Part shown: piece by piece, positions 41,998 to 49,350 of the stretch | Layout of the letters: every line of letters starts with the position of its first letter | Position numbering within the stretch: the stretch's first letter is position 1 | Assembly: GCA_900758315.1 (NCBI GenBank) | Contig: CAAERF010000402.1 | Coordinates: 1-55,732 of the forward strand | DNA length: 55,732 nucleotides | Reading direction: 5' to 3' | Origin: an uncultured Oscillospiraceae bacterium | GTDB lineage: Bacteria > Bacillota > Clostridia > Oscillospirales > Oscillospiraceae | Made by a program: the position numbers and the translations under genes | The notes under the pieces: generated by a model | Seen by the model: only the letters and a program-made list of their open reading frames with translations | What the model was told of the DNA's origin: nothing | Databases searched by the model: none

Positions 41998-43299
41998 TTA
42001 GACACAATTTGCGTAGGAATCCAGGATGGCCTGTCCAATTGCAGAAACGACCGGCACGGTTACGCCATTACCCGCCTGCTTATAGAGCTGGGCATCAGAA
42101 TTGACTGCCCTGGCTCTATCGAACAACTCATCCGGGAAGCCTTGCAATCGGAAGCACTCCCTTGGGGTCAGCCTGCGAATGCGCACCTGCTTTCCGTTCC
42201 ATGTCACGACTCCCATGGAGCCGCTGCAGGTAAGGTTGTGGGCAACACCCTGACCCACCCGCGCCCGCCTTGTCTCCGACTTGGGATAGGCAAGGTCGAT
42301 GGAGTCACCTGGAGCTGCTTCCTCATAACCTTTGTTGACTGCACTGCGTACCTTTATAAGATTAGGCTCCTCAAGCACCACGCCGTGGCGGTCTTGAGCG
42401 GTGAGCGTGAACATCGGCTCATCAACGTCCTTGACCCTGCGACCGTTCTGATTCTTAGACACATGGCTTGGGTCGATAACAGCCCTGGGATGCTGCACCT
42501 CCAGCACACCGCTGTTCGAGGCACGCCGATTGACGATCCCTGCGGTATAGTGGGAGACGAGACACCGAGCAGTATCTGTTATCTTCGGATTCACCAGCGA
42601 CTGGTCTATGAGGTACAAGCCCGTCTTGGCACCCACGCCACCGCCTTCACCGCAGATAGCGGAGGACACACCATTCATCTCATAAACCCTATACCCCTGT
42701 CTTCGCAGATTCACAACCTGCTTAAGATGTCCATGGCTCGTTGGGCTGACAGGTAGTATTTTTCTTCGACCTCTGACTCTAAGATGCCCGATAGTGTACA
42801 CTCGCTCCCGGCTTTGGGGGACACCAAAGTCTCTGGAATTGAAAATGTCCCATTCAACATCGTACCCAGCTTCGGCCAGCTCACCGAGATAATCGAGGAA
42901 ATCCCATCCGGCATGGCTTGACAGAAGTCCTTTAACATTCTCCAGCAATACCCATTCGGGTTTATCTTCTTCCTTTTGGCCTTTGATGAGGTCAATGAAG
43001 TTAAAAAAGAGTCCACTTCGCTCACCGTGTATTCCGGCGCGTCCCCCTGCAAGAGAGACGTTCTGACAAGGGCTTCCCGCACACCAGATATCTGCTTTTG
43101 GAATTGCATCCGCTGTGAGCTTTGTGATGTCTGCTCCATACCATTCTCCCTCCGTTTCGTACATGGCGCGATAGGACCGCACGGCGAATTTATCGTTCTC
43201 GCAAAAGCCCACGCACCTCATGCCGACCCGCTCTAAGCCGAGTCTGAAGCCACCGACCCCGGCAAAGAAGTCAATGAAGGTGAGCTGTCGGCCCATCAT
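41998..43299 (-). CDS. dcm: C5-cytosine DNA methyltransferase
   Basis: 433 residues with the ordered m5C motifs: I (FIDFFAGVGGFRLGLE), IV with catalytic Cys78 (AGSPCQNVSLAG), VI (LLENVKGLL), VIII (SRERVYTIG), a target-recognition region, then IX-X (RRLTPRECFRLQGFPDE and QAGNGVTVPVV). No cognate restriction gene is visible. It overlaps the ParB-methylase gene by four bases. It probably protects phage DNA from host restriction, with SAM supplied in part by the linked MetK. Confidence 0.95.
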   Translation of the reverse strand: MMGRQLTFIDFFAGVGGFRLGLERVGMRCVGFCENDKFAVRSYRAMYETEGEWYGADITKLTADAIPKADIWCAGSPCQNVSLAGGRAGIHGERSGLFFNFIDLIKGQKEEDKPEWVLLENVKGLLSSHAGWDFLDYLGELAEAGYDVEWDIFNSRDFGVPQSRERVYTIGHLRVRGRRKILPVSPTSHGHLKQVVNLRRQGYRVYEMNGVSSAICGEGGGVGAKTGLYLIDQSLVNPKITDTARCLVSHYTAGIVNRRASNSGVLEVQHPRAVIDPSHVSKNQNGRRVKDVDEPMFTLTAQDRHGVVLEEPNLIKVRSAVNKGYEEAAPGDSIDLAYPKSETRRARVGQGVAHNLTCSGSMGVVTWNGKQVRIRRLTPRECFRLQGFPDELFDRARAVNSDAQLYKQAGNGVTVPVVSAIGQAILDSYANCV

Positions 43300-44564
43300 G
43301 CTTCACCCCCGGTCTGGGGCTTGGGCACTTCGCTCCACGGGAGCTTCTCACCGTCTCGCAGCAGAAACACACCGTCCGCATCACCGGTCTGCTCGATGTA
43401 CCGAGCAACGATGACATCCACAAACTTCTCGTCCAGCTCGATGCCATAGCAGATGCGGTTGGTCTGCTCACACGCAATGAGTGTGGAGCCAGATCCGCTG
43501 AAGGGGTCGAGAACGATGCAGTTGCTCATGCAGGAGTTCTGAATGGGGTAGGCCATCAGTGCGATGGGTTTCATGGTGGGGTGGTCTTTAGAAGCGGAGG
43601 GCCGGTCATACTCCCAGATGGTTGTCTGCTTGCGGTCTGAATACCACTGATGCTTCCCGCCGACCTTCCATCCAAACAGGCACGGCTCGTGCTGCCACTG
43701 GTAAGGGGAGCGCCCGAGCACAAGTCTGTCTTTCTTCCAGATACAGCACCCAGACAGATAAAAACCTGCGTCGTGGAACGCCTGACGGAAGATGAGCCCT
43801 TTGGAATCAGCGTGGAAAACATAAATGGAGGCGTCTGCCTCCATGTTCTGCTCCATATTCACGAATGCCGCAAAGAGGAATTTATAGAAATCCTCATCGC
43901 TCATATTGTCGTTTTTGATTCGTCCGGCTGTCTCTTCTACATTTACATTATAGGGTGGGTCGGTGAGAACGAGGTTTGCCCTCTTGCCGTCCATGAGCTT
44001 TTCATAGGACTCGGGTAGCAGGGAGTCACCGCAGAAAATGCGGTGCGGACCCAGCAGCCAAAGGTCACCGGGCTTGGCGACATTGGGCTTCTGAAGCTGT
44101 GCGTCTACATCAAAGTCATCCTCTGTGATTTTCTTGTTGTGTACCTTGGAGAAGAGTTGATCGATTTCGGCAGGCTCGAAGCCGGTTAGGTCAGTATTGA
44201 AGTCGGCACTCTGCAGGTCAACCAGCAGGTCTGCCAGGAGCTGCTCATTCCAAGCGCCGGTGATTTTGTTCAGCGCCACATTCAGAGCTTTAACCTTGTG
44301 CTCATCCTCGATATGGAGCACGACACACTCCACTTCGGTATAGCCCAAGTCCTTCAGGACAGTTAGCCGCTGGTGGCCTCCAATGACGGTCATATTGTAG
44401 TTGACGATGATTGGCTCCACATATCCAAACTCCTGGATGGAGTTCTTGATTTTCTCATACTCTTTATCTCCGGCCTTCAGCTTCTTGCGAGGATTGTATG
44501 CTGCAGGCCGCAAGTCGCCAACGGGAATGGTACGCCACTCCATGGCGCTTTTGTTTTCACTCAT
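43296..44564 (-). CDS. ParB-like / DNA (N6-A or N4-C) methyltransferase
   Basis: 422 residues from the ATG at 44564 (AAGGAGG upstream). The N-terminal ParB/sulfiredoxin-like domain (DLRPAAYNPRKKL ... VIGGHQRLTVLKDLGY) is followed by a beta-class amino-methyltransferase: motif IV DPPYNVNVEE at about residue 202, KDHPTMKPIAL, and motif I DPFSGSGSTLIACEQ after it. This fused type is common in clostridial phages. The 5' end overlaps the upstream HTH-zinc gene by 8 bases. Confidence 0.94.
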   Translation of the reverse strand: MSENKSAMEWRTIPVGDLRPAAYNPRKKLKAGDKEYEKIKNSIQEFGYVEPIIVNYNMTVIGGHQRLTVLKDLGYTEVECVVLHIEDEHKVKALNVALNKITGAWNEQLLADLLVDLQSADFNTDLTGFEPAEIDQLFSKVHNKKITEDDFDVDAQLQKPNVAKPGDLWLLGPHRIFCGDSLLPESYEKLMDGKRANLVLTDPPYNVNVEETAGRIKNDNMSDEDFYKFLFAAFVNMEQNMEADASIYVFHADSKGLIFRQAFHDAGFYLSGCCIWKKDRLVLGRSPYQWQHEPCLFGWKVGGKHQWYSDRKQTTIWEYDRPSASKDHPTMKPIALMAYPIQNSCMSNCIVLDPFSGSGSTLIACEQTNRICYGIELDEKFVDVIVARYIEQTGDADGVFLLRDGEKLPWSEVPKPQTGGEA

Positions 44565-45033
44565 TATACGGATCCTCCTTGTCAGGGGTGTATGGCGGGC
44601 GACCGTCCTCGTCGCGCCAGAAACGGTCACGGATGTAGCATTCGTGTGAGCAATACTTTCTGCTCCGGTTTCCGTAAGAGACAAACTCAGTGCCACAGCA
44701 GGCGCACATCAAATGGTAGTACGCAGACTCGCTGCGCTTGGTGGCCTCTGGATGTGACTTCCACCATGCACGGCGGCAGGAGTCCGAGCAGAACTTCTTC
44801 CTTCTCCCGGTGTGTGGTTGGAGAAGGGGCCGACCGCAGTACCAGCAGACCTTTCCCCGTTCCATCTGCTCCTTCATATTTACCGTGAGGTCTGAGCAGA
44901 GGCCATCCAGCCCATGGGATTTACAGTAGTTGCGTACTATGTCGCGGGTGAGCCCAGTCATGGTGGCGATGGACTTGTAACCGGCACCTCGTAATCTGAG
45001 TTCCCTGATTTGAGCCGCCTGGATTTGAGTCAT
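44557..45033 (-). CDS. HTH plus double zinc-finger protein
   Basis: 158 residues from the ATG at 45033. An N-terminal HTH (QIRELRLRGAGYKSIATMTGLTRD) resembles a sigma-region-4-like motif and such proteins are sometimes labelled sigma-70-like. It is followed by Cys-rich fingers (CWYCGRPLLQPHTGRRKKFCSDSCRRAW split by ~15 residues; CACCGTEF ... YCSHECY). Likely a DNA-binding regulator or small recombination-associated factor. First gene after the terminator at 45072, followed by the two methyltransferases. Confidence 0.75.
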   Translation of the reverse strand: MTQIQAAQIRELRLRGAGYKSIATMTGLTRDIVRNYCKSHGLDGLCSDLTVNMKEQMERGKVCWYCGRPLLQPHTGRRKKFCSDSCRRAWWKSHPEATKRSESAYYHLMCACCGTEFVSYGNRSRKYCSHECYIRDRFWRDEDGRPPYTPDKEDPYNE

Positions 45034-45071
45034 TTCTCCACCGTCCTTTCGCCATAAGGTACAATAAAAAA

Positions 45072-45106
45072 GCGCAAAACGTAAGCAAATGACTTGCGTT
45101 TTGCGC
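45072..45106 (-). terminator. Terminator after metK-HNH
   Basis: GCGCAAAACG/CGTTTTGCGC stem extended inside by a wobble-containing 4-bp helix; followed on the minus strand by TTTTTTATTG. Confidence 0.9.
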
Positions 45107-45111
45107 CTATC

Positions 45112-45291
45112 AGTGAGCACCTTTTGGCGAAAAGGCACCCGATATTTGACGTGAAGCTCCAGTATAATCGGTAGCTGACAGAGTCGGAGGGGTATCCCCC
45201 CTCTTTAATTTTGCGTTTTTGCGCAAAGAGGGGGGCGCCGGTCTTTTAGCAAGAAGGTTGTAGGGATTTAGCCCCCCCTACCCCTTGGTGC
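45112..45291. other. Non-coding region with a strong hairpin beside HNH
   Basis: No gene found. It contains an 11-bp inverted repeat CCCCCCTCTTT (45196-45206) and AAAGAGGGGGG (45225-45235), then a C/G-rich tract. HNH genes often lie near phage cos sites, but terS is about 8 kb away, so this remains a structured region of unknown role. Confidence 0.4.
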
Positions 45292-45660
45292 TCAATAGCT
45301 GTACACAGGATTTTTATCTTCGTTCCCTGTCTTTTTGTCGTGGCAGGGCTTGCAAAGCGGCTGCCAATTTGCCCGATTCCAGAAGAGGGTCGGGTCACCT
45401 CGATGCGGTTTGATGTGGTCAACGACCGTGGCCTTGGTGTATTTCCCTTGCCGAGCACACTCTGCACACAGTGGGTGTGCTCGTAGATATGCCTTGCTTT
45501 CTCGCTGCCAACGGGAGCCATACCCACGGGAGCCAGCCGACCTCACCGCTTCCGGGTGCAGCGGCTTGTGTGTCTCACAGTACTGTTGGCCATAAGGCAC
45601 GAGGTTTGCGCAGCCTGGGTGTCGGCAGGGCGTGTTGGGTCGACGGGGCACAGCGGTCAC
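45292..45660 (-). CDS. HNH endonuclease
   Basis: 122 residues. An N-terminal zinc finger (PCRHPGCANLVPYGQQYCETH) precedes the HNH core: CAECARQGK, VVDHIKPHRGD and NWQPLCKPCHDKKTG. In HK97-like phages such proteins assist terminase in DNA cleavage at packaging. The start is a GTG overlapping the metK stop (GTGA), so it is coupled to metK. Confidence 0.92.
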   Translation of the reverse strand: MTAVPRRPNTPCRHPGCANLVPYGQQYCETHKPLHPEAVRSAGSRGYGSRWQRESKAYLRAHPLCAECARQGKYTKATVVDHIKPHRGDPTLFWNRANWQPLCKPCHDKKTGNEDKNPVYSY

Positions 45661-46703
45661 TCCTCCCAGGGAAGACCACAGCGCCCGAAGTGGCCGTAGG
45701 CCGCCACGTCATTGTAATCGACGTCCAGCAGGTGGAGCCGGTCAATAATACCGCGAGGGGTGAGGTCATAGGACGAGCGAATGGCTTTCACGATTTCACC
45801 GACAGGTCGCTGCTCGGTGCCGAAGCAATCCACGCCCACGGAAACTGGCTCGGCCACGCCGATGGCATACGCCAACTGGACTTCGCAGCGTTTGGCGTCT
45901 CCGGCACGGACGATGTCCTTTGCGATTTTCCTCGCCATATAAGCACCGCTTCGGTCGACCTTTGTAGGATCCTTGCCGGAAAGGGCACCACCACCATGGC
46001 GGCACATTCCTCCGTAAGTGTCAGCTATGATTTTTCTCCCGGTAAGCCCGCAGTCGGCAAATGAGCCGCCAATGACAAACCGCCCGGTCGGATTGACCAG
46101 GCGGCGAAAATCTGTATTCAGTTCATACTCTTCAGCAGCGGTCTCCATGATGGTCCCCACGATGGAGCGGAAATCCGACACCTGATATTCAGACCGATGC
46201 TGAGTGCTGATGAGGAATGTCGTGATTTTTCCCGTTTCGTAGTCAAAGGAAACCTGCGCCTTCGCATCCGGTAAGAACATGGAAGAATCCAAATCGCGCA
46301 GGAGCCGCAGTGCGAGGGTAGCTACAGCGAAGGGGATAGGGAGCATTTCAGGGGTCTCATCCGTCGCATAGCCGAACATCATGCCTTGGTCACCGGCTCC
46401 ACCTGTGTCTACGCCTTGGGCGATGTCTGGGCTTTGGATACCGAGCCAGTCGGTGACCCAGTATTGGCTGGTGTCTCGAATGCCCACACTATGGAGCACA
46501 TCAAAGGCCAGCCGCTCCAAGTCTGGATGGTGGAGGGAGGACAGCTCACCGGAAATGAGAATGTCCCTGTCTTTGATCAGACACTCGATACCGCACCTGC
46601 TGTTTCGGTCATTTCTCAGGCAATCGGTGACGATGGCGTCTGATATTTGGTCGCATATTTTGTCCGGGTGCCCACAGGACACCTGCTCACTGGTAAAAAC
46701 CAT
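45657..46703 (-). CDS. metK: S-adenosylmethionine synthetase (phage-encoded)
   Basis: 348 residues that make SAM from Met and ATP. Conserved motifs are intact: CGHPDKICDQISDAI (P-loop-like His/Asp), GAGDQGMMFGYAT, and GGGALSGKDPTKVDRSGAYMAR with the catalytic Lys/Asp. It is shorter than host MetK (about 395), mostly through internal and C-terminal trimming, a form I associate with phage and mobile-element copies. It heads a transcript with HNH and lies just upstream of two DNA methyltransferases, a natural consumer of SAM. Its own promoter is followed by a terminator before the start. Confidence 0.94.
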   Translation of the reverse strand: MVFTSEQVSCGHPDKICDQISDAIVTDCLRNDRNSRCGIECLIKDRDILISGELSSLHHPDLERLAFDVLHSVGIRDTSQYWVTDWLGIQSPDIAQGVDTGGAGDQGMMFGYATDETPEMLPIPFAVATLALRLLRDLDSSMFLPDAKAQVSFDYETGKITTFLISTQHRSEYQVSDFRSIVGTIMETAAEEYELNTDFRRLVNPTGRFVIGGSFADCGLTGRKIIADTYGGMCRHGGGALSGKDPTKVDRSGAYMARKIAKDIVRAGDAKRCEVQLAYAIGVAEPVSVGVDCFGTEQRPVGEIVKAIRSSYDLTPRGIIDRLHLLDVDYNDVAAYGHFGRCGLPWEE

Positions 46704-46704
46704 G

Positions 46705-46803
46705 TTACCCGCTCCTTTCTATGTACGGGCGGGGGAAAGGACGAAAGCCCCGCCCGACAAAAGAAAAAGGGAGGGATCTCTCCCACCCTTGTACCTTCTG
46801 CAT
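46705..46803 (-). promoter_or_regulatory. metK leader with overlapping 32-codon frame
   Basis: The ~100-nt leader contains a frame of 32 codons starting MQKVQGWERSLPF and ending one base before the metK ATG. The frame begins almost at the predicted transcription start, so translation would have to be leaderless and is doubtful. Two hairpins lie inside it: 46769-46788 and CGGGCGGGG/CCCCGCCCG (46727-46759). Confidence 0.45.
46764..46788 (-). terminator. Intrinsic terminator between metK promoter and metK
   Basis: GGGTGGGA-GAGA-TCCCTCCC stem then TTTTTCTTTT on the minus strand, located after the promoter at 46809-46837. It also could terminate transcripts from the upstream regulator gene. Confidence 0.8.
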
Positions 46804-46808
46804 TTTAA

Positions 46809-46837
46809 ATTATAGCAGGTAATATTGGAATTGTCAG
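46809..46837 (-). promoter_or_regulatory. metK promoter
   Basis: Minus strand CTGACA, exact 17-bp spacer, TATAAT; about 110 bases before the metK ATG. Confidence 0.78.
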
Positions 46838-46864
46838 TGGACTTTTAGTGTAACCACAGTATGC

Positions 46865-47668
46865 TTACTTGTACTCATCGAGCAGCTCTGAAGCAGAGAT
46901 ACCCATGAAACCCGCGACCTTCACGATCGTGCTCAAAAATGGGTCAGCTTTCCCGGATTCCAAAGCGACAATCTCGTTCGTAGGCAATGACCAGTCGGAA
47001 GCAAGCTCATACTGGCTTTTTCCTAATGTCTCTCGATAAGCCCGTATTTTTTTCGCCATGATAGCCGTTCCATCCATTGCATGTGTGCCCCCTTCATATT
47101 CAGGTGCCTCATCGTAGATGCCTATATCGTAGAGCTTATCCACTGCGGTACCAAAGCGGTTATTCTGAACCAAATTGTTCTGGAATTCGTCCCCCATCTC
47201 CTCACAGAGCTGGCTTATGATGCTCTCCTTCGCATCCTGGCTGATTGCTTCTGAAAAATAGTTGATGAAAATGTGTAGTCTCGTCCAACCGGTCTTGTCC
47301 GGCATGAAAGAGAAATATGTAGACCGGGTCAGCACATCAAAGATAAACCGTCTGTCCTCCGGAAAATCGATCTCGAAGAATGGTACATATAAATTGATAT
47401 GGGACTCATACTGCTCGAAATCCACGATGCCCCGAAGCCGTCCACCGTGCCGCTTGGCGAAAGCGTCACACTGCTCCAATAAATAATCATAATTCGCCTT
47501 GTCCTCGGGAACAATGACCTTGGGGATCTGGCTTAGCCGTTCATTCAACTTCTGAAAGAAGCCCGCTGCCTTTAACTCGCTAATCACATCGAAGTCAGTG
47601 CTTTGTAGCACCTGACGTTTACGTTCTTTGGCCTGCCTATAGTCACGCTCATATATTTGGTTTTCCAT
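46865..47668 (-). CDS. Unknown protein with C-terminal XRE HTH
   Basis: 267 residues from the ATG at 47668; the longer open frame upstream overlaps the preceding gene and is unlikely to be used. Residues 1-200 are not recognised (acidic, mixed alpha/beta, with KVIVPEDKANYDYLLEQ and FFEIDFPEDRRFIFDVL). The last 65 residues are a Cro/CI-type HTH (MAKKIRAYRETLGKSQYELASDW ... GISASELLDEYK in outline). It overlaps the upstream Spo0A-C-like gene by 20 bases. Probably a regulator or the DNA-binding member of a two-gene switch. Confidence 0.75.
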   Translation of the reverse strand: MENQIYERDYRQAKERKRQVLQSTDFDVISELKAAGFFQKLNERLSQIPKVIVPEDKANYDYLLEQCDAFAKRHGGRLRGIVDFEQYESHINLYVPFFEIDFPEDRRFIFDVLTRSTYFSFMPDKTGWTRLHIFINYFSEAISQDAKESIISQLCEEMGDEFQNNLVQNNRFGTAVDKLYDIGIYDEAPEYEGGTHAMDGTAIMAKKIRAYRETLGKSQYELASDWSLPTNEIVALESGKADPFLSTIVKVAGFMGISASELLDEYK

Positions 47669-48122
47669 CTTGTGTCTCCAGTTCTTCAATAGCCATGTGT
47701 AAATAGTAACCACGCTGATTGCGAATGGCATCCTCGTATTTTGTAACGAATGGAACATAAGCCTCGCAAACGCGCCTGATGGCTTCTGTGGTATTCGGTG
47801 GAGTTGGCTCATGCCATCCGGCATAATGCTCCCACTCCCAGGCAAACGGATGCTTACCCTCCCATCCAGCACGCACATAGCGTTCGATCACAGCTCGGAA
47901 GCTCGCCGGTCGGATGCCGAAGTCCGCAGCTGCTTCTTTGACAAATCTGCTGTAGTTGGCTTTTGTTGCCGTACAGCCGTTTTCAACATAACGAGTCAAG
48001 ACCGCAGCTAAGTACTTCGCGCCCTTTCGCATGATCCAACCGTACTGCCGTGTGTAGTTCCGAATAAGCTCTGGATCCTTAATATCCAACAAAGGTGTTC
48101 CCCTCTTTCCCTCAAGCGCCAA
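47649..48122 (-). CDS. Spo0A C-terminal-domain-like protein
   Basis: 157 residues. The middle (RKGAKYLAAVLTRYVENG, CTATKANYSRFVKEAAADFG, RPASFRAVIERYVRAGW) resembles the DNA-binding effector domain of Spo0A, with the GYLYL, ITK and TASRVERAIRHAIEVAW landmarks in the same order. No receiver domain is present. It is transcribed from a strong promoter divergent from the XRE gene at 48222. It may be a phage transcription factor; similarity is by eye and moderate. Confidence 0.65.
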   Translation of the reverse strand: MALEGKRGTPLLDIKDPELIRNYTRQYGWIMRKGAKYLAAVLTRYVENGCTATKANYSRFVKEAAADFGIRPASFRAVIERYVRAGWEGKHPFAWEWEHYAGWHEPTPPNTTEAIRRVCEAYVPFVTKYEDAIRNQRGYYLHMAIEELETQDGKPNI

Positions 48123-48155
48123 AATGAAGTCGTTGTGTCCTACCAGTGGGACACG

Positions 48156-48168
48156 AATTTCGCAAATT
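48156..48168. promoter_or_regulatory. Probable operator
   Basis: AATTT-CGC-AAATT palindrome directly downstream of the -10 of the minus-strand promoter and about 55 bases upstream of the divergent XRE gene. Confidence 0.5.
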
Positions 48169-48169
48169 T

Positions 48170-48198
48170 AGTATAACCTTGTGGGTAATGATAGTCAA
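48170..48198 (-). promoter_or_regulatory. Promoter of the Spo0A-C-like operon
   Basis: Minus strand TTGACT, 17-bp spacer, TATACT. Nearly the same outer sequence as the higBA promoter (GCTTGACTATC ... TATACTAA). Confidence 0.82.
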
Positions 48199-48221
48199 GC
48201 TGAAGGAATGGGGGCAGGCCA

Positions 48222-48467
48222 ATGAAGAGGATACTGGATGGGCAAAAGCAAAACATGGTCGGTCCTCGTATCAAGCAGTTGAGATTAGAAAAGGGCATGA
48301 CGCAGAAGACCCTTGCCGAGAGGCTTGACACTTTAGCGGTCTATGTTTGCCGAGGCTCCATCTCCCGCATTGAGGAACAGAAGCGCACCATAACCGACAT
48401 TGAACTGGCAGGCATCGCAGAGGTACTGCAGGTGGACATATCCGAATTCTTCAAAAAAGACGAATGA
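48222..48467 (+). CDS. XRE-family regulator
   Basis: 81 residues, mostly a single Cro/CI HTH (GPRIKQLRLEKGMTQKTLAERL ... SISRIEEQKRTITDIELAGI). An alternative start is the ATG at codon 12. The gene is divergent from the Spo0A-C-like/HTH operon, with a promoter and palindrome in between, so it is a good candidate for the lysogeny repressor or an anti-repressor. It ends at a bidirectional terminator. Confidence 0.85.
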   Translation: MKRILDGQKQNMVGPRIKQLRLEKGMTQKTLAERLDTLAVYVCRGSISRIEEQKRTITDIELAGIAEVLQVDISEFFKKDE

Positions 48468-48499
48468 GTGGGCATCCCAGATAGGGACGCCCACTCATT
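48463..48499. terminator. Bidirectional terminator
   Basis: AATGAGTGGGC/GCCCACTCATT 11-bp stem extended by TCCC/GGGA, between the convergent XRE and MazF genes. Confidence 0.88.
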
Positions 48500-48853
48500 T
48501 TATATAGCGCCGATTTGTACCTGCAACGCTCTCGTGACTTTTCGCATGGTCGCCGCATCCTTGACTGTACCAACCTTACGCACCAGTTCACTTTTCTCCA
48601 CGGTGAAGAGCTGCTCGGCAAGAGCGATGCTGTCCTGCTTAAGCCCATAGCCGGCTTTCCTCGATAGGAAAACATGGGTGGGCTGCCGGAGCTTTTTCTT
48701 CACCTGTGCTGTGAGCGGTATGACCGTAACGACGGGAGAGTATTTGTTTGCCACATTGTTGCTGACAATGAGGGCAGGGCGAAATCCGCATTCCTTACTA
48801 CTGTTCATATTCGTTCCGAAATCAATATAGTAAATATCGCCTCTCCTATACAT
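48500..48853 (-). CDS. PemK/MazF-family toxin
   Basis: 117 residues from the ATG at 48853. It has the MazF pattern: MYRRGDIYYIDFGTN, GFRPALIVSNNVAN, VVTVIPLTAQVKKKLRQPTHV and KQDSIALAEQLFTV. Family members are sequence-specific mRNA interferases. It starts 4 bases after the putative late regulator, and no MazE-like antitoxin is visible upstream, so the neighbour may serve as antidote or the gene may have another role. Confidence 0.9.
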   Translation of the reverse strand: MYRRGDIYYIDFGTNMNSSKECGFRPALIVSNNVANKYSPVVTVIPLTAQVKKKLRQPTHVFLSRKAGYGLKQDSIALAEQLFTVEKSELVRKVGTVKDAATMRKVTRALQVQIGAI

Positions 48854-48857
48854 GGTG

Positions 48858-49349
48858 TCACCCCAGCAAGTATGCTGCCATGCGCTGGTCATGCTTGCTA
48901 TAGAGCACGTCCAATTCGGCAATGGCCTTTTTCCTGGCATTTGCAACGGTCTTTCGGCAAATGTGATATTTTCCCATGACCATATCCCAAGTCTCGCGCT
49001 CCACAACCAGGTCGTGAATCAGGCCGGGAAGGTAGCCAGAGAGCTGGCTCACAGCGGTGTCGAAGAAGTCAAGCTCTTCTTTCAGGCTTGTATATTCATC
49101 AGCAAGGTGCTTGAGCCAGTCACGATTTATCTGCTCCAGACGGTCACGGTAGTTAATGGCAATGGTGCAGGTCTTGTCGCTTACATTGCTGGTCTGTACT
49201 CTGTCCCCAGTGGGATGGGAAAACTGCATCGTGTCCAGCACCTCCTGTGGAGTGATGCCCCTGAAGTTGTCCAGCTCACTTTCCAGCACAGCAAGGTCAC
49301 GGCGCATGGTATCATAATTCCGCATGATGTATTCAACTCTCTCGCTCAT
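48858..49349 (-). CDS. Putative late-gene regulator (ArpU/sigma-like)
   Basis: 163 residues from the ATG at 49349. The N-terminal part is helical, coiled-coil-like (MSERVEYIMRNYDTMRRDLA). The C-terminal region (LVVERETWDMVMGKYHICR, KTVANARKKAIAELDVLY) looks like a sigma-region-4/ArpU-type HTH, as found in regulators of Gram-positive phage late genes. It begins one base after the helicase stop and is followed by MazF. Identification is by layout and HTH shape. Confidence 0.6.
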   Translation of the reverse strand: MSERVEYIMRNYDTMRRDLAVLESELDNFRGITPQEVLDTMQFSHPTGDRVQTSNVSDKTCTIAINYRDRLEQINRDWLKHLADEYTSLKEELDFFDTAVSQLSGYLPGLIHDLVVERETWDMVMGKYHICRKTVANARKKAIAELDVLYSKHDQRMAAYLLG

Positions 49350-49350
49350 G

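Noticed and set aside
41998..44564. Complete restriction-modification system
   Set aside because: Two methyltransferases are present but no restriction endonuclease; HNH at 45292 fits the packaging-associated family instead.
45146..45168. TTGACG ... TATAAT promoter on the plus strand
   Set aside because: The spacer is only 11 bp and no gene follows on that strand.
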